Source: Sphingobium fontiphilum (GTDB taxonomy: Bacteria; Pseudomonadota; Alphaproteobacteria; Sphingomonadales; Sphingomonadaceae). Taken from it: DNA of 64,000 nucleotides. The notes under the pieces are model-generated. The model made no database searches. It saw only the letters and a list, made by a program, of their open reading frames with translations, and had not been told where the DNA came from. A program made the position numbers and the translations under genes. Below, in pieces: positions 16,770-23,220 of this stretch (position 1 is its first letter; every line of letters begins with the position of its first letter). The stretch is taken from NCBI RefSeq assembly GCF_014196635.1, contig NZ_JACIEB010000001.1, forward strand, positions 496,001 to 560,000, given 5' to 3'.

Positions 16770-18232
16770 CAAGCATGACAGCCCTGACATCGGGCCACTA
16801 TCGCCGTGGCGAGATGCACGAATTTCAGGCGGCGGATCAGCCCTTCGTCTATCTGGTGTCGGCCGGCGCGATTTTCGCCCTGGATGAAGGCGCGCATGCG
16901 GTGCTTCGTCGGCTGGAACATGAGCAACTCTCTCATGCCGACCTTGTGCAGGCGCTGCTCGATACAGGTTATGACCGGACGGACGCTGAAGACCTGATCC
17001 GCGAATTGCTGTTCGTCAACGGCATCGTGTCCGACGCGGTGCGCCCGGCCATCGCGCTGGCGCCGCAGACGCCGCCCGCCGATTTTCCTTTGCAGGCGCT
17101 GGTGCTCAACATCACCAACCAGTGCAACCTCGCCTGCACCTATTGCTACGAGTTCGGCGACGACAAGATCGCCACGCCACGGGGCAAACCCAAATATATG
17201 TCCCTGGAAACCGCCAGGGCCTCGGTCGATTTCCTGCTGGAGAAATCGGCCGGCGCGAATGGCGCGCACATCACCTTCTTCGGCGGTGAAACGCTGATGA
17301 ATTTCAAACTGTTGCGCGATGTTGTTCTATACGCGCGCGAACAGGCCGGAGCCAAGGGTCGCACCATCGGGTTCAGCCTGACCACCAACGCCACCCTGCT
17401 CACCGATGAAATTATCGCCTTCCTGTCGGAACAGGAAATCGGCGTCACCGTCAGCATGGACGGGCCGCCGGACCTTCAGGACAAGAGGCGCGTCTACAAA
17501 TCGGGCAAGGGCAGCTATGCGGTCATCGAACCGCGCCTGCGCAAGCTGATCGCGCAGCACCGCACCCGCGCCATCACCGCGCGCGTGACGCTGACCGACG
17601 GCGTGACCGACGTCATCCGCATCTATCGCCATCTGAAGGACGATCTGGGCTTTCACGAAGTCGGCTTCGCCCCGGTCACCAATTCGGGCGAGCGCGACTA
17701 TATGATCGACGACAGCGGCATGGATGACGTGCTGGCCCAGTTTCATGAATTGGCCGACGAATGGCTGGAACATGCGCTGCGCGGCCAGATGCACGGTTTT
17801 TCCAATGTCAGCGAAACCATCGGCGAACTGATCCAGGGCGTCAACAAATCGCACCCCTGCGGCGCGGGCCTCGGCCTGCTGGGCGTCAGTCCTTCGGGCG
17901 ACCTGTCGCCCTGTCACCGTTTCACCGACGCCGACACCCACACGCTCGGCCATATTTCGATCGGCATCGATCAAGACAAGCGGCAGGATTTCCTCTCCCG
18001 CGGCCATGTCAGCGCCAAATATGAATGCCAAAGCTGCTGGGCGCGGCCGCTCTGCGCGGGCGGATGCCACCATGAAGCGTTCGTGCGCTATGGCGACACC
18101 GGCCACGCCAATCTCCATTATTGCGACTGGATCCGCCAATGGACCGACACCTGCCTGCGCATCTATGGCGCGGTCAGCGTGCAGAACCCCGAATTTCTGG
18201 AACGCTTCGCAGCACGAAAGGGCCTGTCATGA
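16766..18232 (+). CDS. qhpD: radical SAM/SPASM maturase QhpD forming thioether bridges in QhpC
   Basis: Cytoplasmic radical SAM enzyme that links cysteine sulfur to aspartate or glutamate side chains in the gamma-subunit precursor. Residues 1-95 look like a PqqD-like peptide recognition domain. The radical SAM cluster motif is Cys120-x3-Cys124-x2-Cys127 in NQCNLACTYCYE, followed by FFGGETLMN. The C-terminal SPASM region has cysteines in PCGAGLG, LSPCHRF and CQSCWARPLCAGGCHHE, enough for two auxiliary iron-sulfur clusters. The 488-residue length is typical. It lies between qhpA and qhpC with ATGA overlaps on both sides. Confidence 0.95.
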   Translation: MTSMTALTSGHYRRGEMHEFQAADQPFVYLVSAGAIFALDEGAHAVLRRLEHEQLSHADLVQALLDTGYDRTDAEDLIRELLFVNGIVSDAVRPAIALAPQTPPADFPLQALVLNITNQCNLACTYCYEFGDDKIATPRGKPKYMSLETARASVDFLLEKSAGANGAHITFFGGETLMNFKLLRDVVLYAREQAGAKGRTIGFSLTTNATLLTDEIIAFLSEQEIGVTVSMDGPPDLQDKRRVYKSGKGSYAVIEPRLRKLIAQHRTRAITARVTLTDGVTDVIRIYRHLKDDLGFHEVGFAPVTNSGERDYMIDDSGMDDVLAQFHELADEWLEHALRGQMHGFSNVSETIGELIQGVNKSHPCGAGLGLLGVSPSGDLSPCHRFTDADTHTLGHISIGIDQDKRQDFLSRGHVSAKYECQSCWARPLCAGGCHHEAFVRYGDTGHANLHYCDWIRQWTDTCLRIYGAVSVQNPEFLERFAARKGLS

Positions 18233-18558
18233 AGCATCTTCGCCCCGTCAACAAAAAGGCGGACCGCATCGTCCAGACCGCCGCGCTCATGGAAGAAGAT
18301 GTCGTCGCGCTGCAGCAGCAGCCACGCCCCCATGTGCCCATGGGCTGCACCCTGTCCTTCTCGCCCGGTTGGGAAGTCGATGCGGGCGGCGGCACGGCGG
18401 GCCTGTGCCAGCCGGTCGAACGCGACATTTACGACTGTTACGTCACCTGCTTCTGGCCGGTTCAGGTCGCCGACCATGTGAACTATTCGTCCGACTGGGC
18501 CGCCAATTGCGCCGTCGCGACCAAGGACTGGCGCAATCTGGACCTGGTATTCCCCTGA
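18229..18558 (+). CDS. qhpC: quinohemoprotein amine dehydrogenase gamma subunit (CTQ-bearing peptide)
   Basis: The 109-residue precursor of the catalytic gamma subunit, a ribosomally made, heavily cross-linked peptide. The leader is about 33 residues (to near Arg33-Pro34) and lacks an ordinary signal sequence. All cross-link residues are in place with the spacings described for the family: Cys40-Glu49 (9 apart), Cys60-Asp66 (6), Cys74-Asp82 (8) for thioethers, and Cys70-Trp76 (6) for the cysteine tryptophylquinone. Subtracting 33 reproduces the published positions 7/16, 27/33, 41/49 and 37/43. The start is the ATG overlapping the qhpD stop; the frame extends upstream but that part is antisense-like shadow of qhpD. 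Confidence 0.95.
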   Translation: MKHLRPVNKKADRIVQTAALMEEDVVALQQQPRPHVPMGCTLSFSPGWEVDAGGGTAGLCQPVERDIYDCYVTCFWPVQVADHVNYSSDWAANCAVATKDWRNLDLVFP

Positions 18559-18610
18559 TCCATCTCTCCGCGCCACGCCCGATGCCCCTCTTGCGAAAAG
18601 AGACCGCCGC

Positions 18611-19693
18611 ATGAAGCCGTTCCGCCTTGCCCTTGCCGCTCTCCTGTCCGCTTGCGCAGCGGCGGCCTCCGCCTCCACCATCGTTCTGGGCGGCTATCCC
18701 GACCAGATCCAGTTTGTCGACGATACCGATGGTTCGGTCGACGAGCGGGTCACGCTGGCCAGCGGTCTGCCCACCAACCTGCAAATGTCGGCCGACGGCA
18801 AGCGCATCTATGTCACCACCCTGACCCAGAGCGGCATAGAGGTGCTGGATGCGGCCACGCGCAAGGTCATCAACAGCATCAGCCTGAACAGCGGGACAAC
18901 GCGCTACCGCTTCACAGGCGGCGTCCCCGATCCCACCGGCCGTTATTTCTACATCATGGGCATCCGGATGGACAAGGAGATCGACAGCTACCGTATCAGC
19001 AAGCCGCGCTTCATGGTCGTCGACCTCAAGACCAAACAGATCGTCCGCTCCGTCGACGTCGACCCGCAGGATGAAGGGCCGGGCTATCGCACCCGCATGG
19101 CCATCTCCCCCGATGGCAAAACGCTCTATATCTTCCAGAAGAAGGTGCTGATCGTCGACACGAGCAATTTCAAGGTGGTCGATCGCATTGACCTCGCCAA
19201 ACCCGACTTTCCGGGCATGATGGATGTCGGCATCGGCGGCAGCCTGGAAACGCTGCACACGCCCGGGCAATATATCTCGCTGTTCAACTCGCAAGACCCC
19301 TATGTCCATAACAAGGTGTTCGGCATCGCGCGTTTCGACCTGTCCGCGCGCAGCTTCACCTTCGCGCCCATCGGCCCCGCGCCCGCCAACATGGCCGGGT
19401 TGCAGGTGACGCCGGACGGGAAGGACGGTTACACCGTTGCGGTCAATGGCGACCTGGGCAGCCAGCGTTGCGAATTCTGGCATTTCGACCTCACCACCAA
19501 CGCCGCGCTGGACAAGGCCGAGTTTCCGTGTCGCCGCCGCTTCTATTTCAGCATGTCGCGCGACGGCAAGAAGCTCTATATCTACGGCGCCGGTTTCGAT
19601 ATCGCCGTTTACGACGCCAAGACTCTGAAGTTGGAGCAGGATTGGGAACTGACCAACGACATCACCATGGCGGGCCTGCTGACCCTTCCATGA
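18611..19693 (+). CDS. qhpB: quinohemoprotein amine dehydrogenase beta subunit
   Basis: Periplasmic beta-propeller subunit of QHNDH that contributes to the active-site cavity. Residues 1-22 are a signal peptide (ALLSACAAAASA). The mature protein shows repeated blades of the YVTT..IEVLDAATRKV, MVVDLKTKQIV, LYIFQKKVLIVDTSNFKVV and LYIYGAGFDIAVYDAKTLK type. The 360-residue length is normal. It lies 52 bp after qhpC, and its stop overlaps qhpG (ATGA). Related in fold to the mauB-like product encoded upstream, but the blade sequences are clearly different. Confidence 0.92.
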   Translation: MKPFRLALAALLSACAAAASASTIVLGGYPDQIQFVDDTDGSVDERVTLASGLPTNLQMSADGKRIYVTTLTQSGIEVLDAATRKVINSISLNSGTTRYRFTGGVPDPTGRYFYIMGIRMDKEIDSYRISKPRFMVVDLKTKQIVRSVDVDPQDEGPGYRTRMAISPDGKTLYIFQKKVLIVDTSNFKVVDRIDLAKPDFPGMMDVGIGGSLETLHTPGQYISLFNSQDPYVHNKVFGIARFDLSARSFTFAPIGPAPANMAGLQVTPDGKDGYTVAVNGDLGSQRCEFWHFDLTTNAALDKAEFPCRRRFYFSMSRDGKKLYIYGAGFDIAVYDAKTLKLEQDWELTNDITMAGLLTLP

Positions 19694-20688
19694 CCTTGCC
19701 CTGGGGCGTAACGATCACCGGCGGTGGGGTGGCCGCCGCCTGTTGCGCCCACCGCCTGCGCATGGCGGGCATGAAGGCGCATTTTGTCGCCCGATCCGCG
19801 CCCGGCGTTCCCGCGATCATGCTGAGCGACGCGGCGCGGGCGCTGCTGCGCGATTGCCTCGATCAGCCCTTGCTGTTTGCGGACAATGCCCGCATCGCCC
19901 GGCGGATCGTCGCCTGGGGCGGGCAACCGCCGGTAACGCTCGCCCATCATGCCGTCATGCTCGGGCGCAACGACCTCGCCTTCGCGCGCCGGGACGATGA
20001 TGATGGCGGCCCTGCGCCCTTCTTCACCATCCATGCCGCCCGTCCGGCGCCTGAAATGCAACCCCGGCGGTTCGGCGACCGCACGGGCCATACCGCGCCC
20101 GCCCGGCTGCTGATCGCGCAGGATGCCGACGCCTGCTGGGTCGAATCGGTCGAACAGGGCTGGCTGTTCCTGATCCCGGCGGGCGAGGCCACAGCCTGGC
20201 TGCTGGGCGTCGGCCAGCCGCTTGAAACGCTGCTCGACCAAAGCCGGCATATCCGGCCCCGCATGGCACTGACAGGCCCTGCGACCAGCTTTGACACCAC
20301 CCCCCGCATGCTCCGCGCGATGACCGGCCCGGACTGGATCGCCTGCGGGTCGTCCGCCATGGCGTTCGACCCGATTTGCGGCGACGGCACGGCGCTGGCG
20401 GCGCGTCAGGCGATATTGGCGTCCGCCATCCTCGTCGCCATGGCGCAGGGCGAGGATGCGGAACCGCTGCTCGCCCATTATCGGGCGATGATGGTCGCCG
20501 CCATGCGCCGGCACCTGCGCCTGTCGTCGCAATTTTACGAAAGCGGCGGCGATGGCCCATGGTGGCGGGCGCAACAGGCGGCGATTGCGGATGGCTTTGC
20601 CGCCTGCACCGCCCGGCTGGAACGCGAACCGCCGCCCCGCTATGCGCTGGAGGGCTTCCGCCTCGTCCCCCGCGACCTGGCCGCCTGA
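19690..20688 (+). CDS. qhpG: flavoprotein monooxygenase QhpG (tryptophan hydroxylation of QhpC)
   Basis: A 332-residue FAD-dependent oxidoreductase. In studied QHNDH systems QhpG dihydroxylates the CTQ-forming tryptophan of the cross-linked QhpC in the cytoplasm. The dinucleotide-binding start TITGGGVAAACCAHRLRMAG (Rossmann glycines, residues 7-26) and the C-terminal CGDGTALAARQAILAS flavin motif with GSSAMAFDPICGDG support a halogenase/hydroxylase-like flavoprotein. ATG at 19690 overlaps the qhpB stop. The position between qhpB and qhpF differs, as far as I recall, from the qhpADCBFEG order of Paracoccus. Confidence 0.85.
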   Translation: MTLPWGVTITGGGVAAACCAHRLRMAGMKAHFVARSAPGVPAIMLSDAARALLRDCLDQPLLFADNARIARRIVAWGGQPPVTLAHHAVMLGRNDLAFARRDDDDGGPAPFFTIHAARPAPEMQPRRFGDRTGHTAPARLLIAQDADACWVESVEQGWLFLIPAGEATAWLLGVGQPLETLLDQSRHIRPRMALTGPATSFDTTPRMLRAMTGPDWIACGSSAMAFDPICGDGTALAARQAILASAILVAMAQGEDAEPLLAHYRAMMVAAMRRHLRLSSQFYESGGDGPWWRAQQAAIADGFAACTARLEREPPPRYALEGFRLVPRDLAA

Positions 20689-20692
20689 CGCC

Positions 20693-22411
20693 ATGACGCC
20701 GCCGCCTCCCGCGCCGCCCGCCCCGATTGCCGACTGGCGCAGCTATCGCCGCCTGCTGCCCTATCTGCGCCCCTATTACCGGCCGCTGGCGCTGGTTCTG
20801 CTTATCAGCCTGACCGCCACGGCGCTCAGCCTGACGCAGCCCTATCTGTCGAAACTGATGATCGACCACGCCCTGCTGCGCGGCGACATGGGGGCGTTGG
20901 TGGAGATTGCCGGTGCGATGATCCTCGTTTCGCTCGGCGGCTTCGCGCTCAACATGCTCGCCAGCTATCGCTATGTCGCAACTTCGGCGGCGATGCTGTT
21001 CGATATTCGCGCATCCCTGCTGCGTCACCTCCAGACGCTCTCGCCCCGTTTCTACGCCGGTTTCCGGCTGGGCGACCTGATGTCGCGGCTGAACAGCGAC
21101 GTCAGCGACATTCAGCGTGTGACCGCCGATTCCCTGCTGTCGGTGCTCAGCAACGTGCTGATGCTGGCGGGGTGCGTGGTCATGATGTTGTGGCTCGATC
21201 CGCTGATGTTCCTGATCGGGGTCGTCGTCATACCCCTGTGCATCCTGCTGTTCCTGCATTTCCAGCGGCGGCTGACGCTGCTCACCCGGGACATGCGCGA
21301 ACGGGGCGCTGACCTCGGCAGCCTGCTGGTCGATACCGTCATGGGAATGCGCACTGTCGCCTCGCTGCGCGCCGAAACCCATGAACTGAGCCGCTTCCGC
21401 ACGCGCAACGACGCCTTCGTGTCCTCCATGCTGAAGATGCAGTTGACCTCCTTCATGGCGGGCGCCCTGCCCGGCACATTGCTGACCGCCTCCTCCTCCG
21501 CCGTCATCCTCTATGGCGGCGCACAGATTTTCGCGGGCAAGATGACGATCGGCACCCTGGTCGCCTTCATGACCTATCAGTCGCGGCTGTTTTCGCCTAT
21601 TCAGGTGCTGATGGGGCTGGTCTCCGGCCTTGCTTCCGCCCGCGTGTCGCTGGCGCGAATCTTCGCCCTGTTCGACACCCCGCCGGATGTGGCCGAGCGC
21701 GCCGACGCCCTGCCGATTGGCCCGGTCGGACATGGGCTGCGCTTTGAGCGCGTGTCTTTCAGCCATGATCGCCGACCGCTGCTGGTCGACGCAGACCTGT
21801 TCATTCCGGCGGGCGCCTTTTGCGCGATATTGGGGCCGAGCGGCATCGGCAAATCGAGCATGGCCGACCTGATCGTCCGTTATCTGGACCCTGACGCCGG
21901 CCATATTCTGATCGACGGCATCGACCTGCGCGACATCCGCCTGGACGCTTTGCGGCGCGAGGTCATTCTGGTCGATCAGACGCCCCATTTGTTCAACGAC
22001 AGCCTGGCCGCCAACATCGCCTTTGCATGGCCCGGCGCCACGGACGGGGACATTGCGCGCGCCGCAGCGTTGGCGGGCCTGCAACCGCTGATCGACCGCC
22101 TGCCCGAAGGATTGAACACCCCCACCGGCGAACGCGGCCTCGCCCTCTCCGTCGGGGAACGCCACCGAGTCGCGCTGGCCCGCGCATTGCTGCGACACCC
22201 TTCTGTCATCATCCTGGACGAACCGACCGCCGCACTGGACAGCGACACCGAAAGGCTGGTCGCATATGGGCTGCGGCAGGCGCTGCCCGACGCCACCATC
22301 ATCGTCATCACCCACAAGCCTGCGCTCGCCGACATGGCGGATATGGTCATCACGCTGGGCGAAGGGGCGCTCGCCGTCACTCACCCCCGCAAACCGGCTC
22401 TACCCGCCTGA
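20693..22411 (+). CDS. qhpF: ABC exporter QhpF (fused membrane and ATPase domains)
   Basis: A 572-residue half-transporter predicted to export the modified QhpC peptide to the periplasm. Residues about 25-320 carry six membrane helices. The ATPase domain has Walker A GPSGIGKSS (near 381-389), Walker B VIILDEPTA (near 505) and the H-loop VITHKPA. The signature is LSVGERHR rather than the usual LSGGQ, retaining the serine and second glycine. ATG at 20693 follows qhpG by 4 bp; earlier in-frame starts lie inside qhpG. The stop overlaps the qhpE start. Confidence 0.88.
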   Translation: MTPPPPAPPAPIADWRSYRRLLPYLRPYYRPLALVLLISLTATALSLTQPYLSKLMIDHALLRGDMGALVEIAGAMILVSLGGFALNMLASYRYVATSAAMLFDIRASLLRHLQTLSPRFYAGFRLGDLMSRLNSDVSDIQRVTADSLLSVLSNVLMLAGCVVMMLWLDPLMFLIGVVVIPLCILLFLHFQRRLTLLTRDMRERGADLGSLLVDTVMGMRTVASLRAETHELSRFRTRNDAFVSSMLKMQLTSFMAGALPGTLLTASSSAVILYGGAQIFAGKMTIGTLVAFMTYQSRLFSPIQVLMGLVSGLASARVSLARIFALFDTPPDVAERADALPIGPVGHGLRFERVSFSHDRRPLLVDADLFIPAGAFCAILGPSGIGKSSMADLIVRYLDPDAGHILIDGIDLRDIRLDALRREVILVDQTPHLFNDSLAANIAFAWPGATDGDIARAAALAGLQPLIDRLPEGLNTPTGERGLALSVGERHRVALARALLRHPSVIILDEPTAALDSDTERLVAYGLRQALPDATIIVITHKPALADMADMVITLGEGALAVTHPRKPALPA

Positions 22412-23148
22412 TGCGGGACGAGGATAATGGGCCATTACCCGGCCTGACCGGCAAGGGCGCGCGCATCGCGATCATCGACAGCGGCGTGCATGTCGGCCAC
22501 GACCATATCCGGGCCGAACGGATCGCAGACGGCGTCGCCATCGCCGGCGACGGCAGCATTGAGGGAGGCGGCGAGGCCAGCATCGACCGGCTGGGTCATG
22601 GCACGGCCGTGACCGCCGCCATTCAGGAGATAGCGCCCGATGCGCTCTGCCTGCCGGTGCGGGTATTCCATGCCAGCCTGAAAACCACCGGCCTTGCGCT
22701 GATCCGCGCGATCGAATGGGCGGTGGATCAACGGGTGGACATCATCAACCTCAGCCTCGGCAGCACCAATGCGGCGCACCGCGATGCCTTTGCACAGGCG
22801 GCGCAGCGCGCGCTTCAGGCGGGCGTCGCCATTGTCGCCGCCCATGACGTCGATGGCGCGCCCTGCCTGCCGGGCGCGATTCCCGGGGTGATCGGCGTGG
22901 GGCTTGACTGGGATCGTCCCCGCGCGACCTTTGGCCTGTCGGGCGATGGCGAACATTTTCTCGCGTCCGGCTATCCCCGCCCCATCCCCGGCGTGCCGCC
23001 GCGCCGCAACCTTTACGGGATCAGCTTCGCGACCGCACAAATGTCGGGCTTTGCCGCCCGCGCGCTGGAGGCGATGGTCGACGACGCAACCGGTCCCGCC
23101 CGGGTCGAAGCCCTGCGCGCGATCCTTCTCGCCGCCCTTTCCCGCTGA
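22411..23148 (+). CDS. qhpE: subtilisin-like protease QhpE (QhpC leader removal)
   Basis: A 245-residue S8-family serine protease without signal peptide, expected to act in the cytoplasm on the QhpC leader. The catalytic triad is visible: Asp23 in IIDSGV, His63 in LGHGTAV and Ser205 in YGISFATAQMSG. The INLSLGS substrate-binding strand is present. The loop where subtilases normally have the oxyanion asparagine reads VAAHDVDG, without Asn. There is no propeptide. It starts at the ATG overlapping the qhpF stop. Last gene of the operon, followed by a hairpin. Confidence 0.88.
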   Translation: MRDEDNGPLPGLTGKGARIAIIDSGVHVGHDHIRAERIADGVAIAGDGSIEGGGEASIDRLGHGTAVTAAIQEIAPDALCLPVRVFHASLKTTGLALIRAIEWAVDQRVDIINLSLGSTNAAHRDAFAQAAQRALQAGVAIVAAHDVDGAPCLPGAIPGVIGVGLDWDRPRATFGLSGDGEHFLASGYPRPIPGVPPRRNLYGISFATAQMSGFAARALEAMVDDATGPARVEALRAILLAALSR

Positions 23149-23168
23149 TCGCAACGCCCGAAGGAAAA

Positions 23169-23197
23169 CGCCCGCCACGCAAGGGACGTGGCGGGCG
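23169..23197. terminator. terminator between convergent qhpE and TonB receptor genes
   Basis: CGCCCGCCACG (23169-23179) and CGTGGCGGGCG (23187-23197) form an 11-bp perfect stem with a 7-nt loop. On the minus strand the stem is followed by TTTTCC, so it fits an intrinsic terminator for the receptor gene; on the plus strand it may also stop qhp transcripts although no U tract follows. Confidence 0.75.
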
Positions 23198-23220
23198 CAG
23201 TCGGCATGCTCAGCTTCGGA

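Noticed and set aside
20024-22384. 786-codon open frame antisense to qhpG and qhpF
   Set aside because: Glutamine/histidine/arginine-rich composition, no family, and both sense genes have clear motifs.
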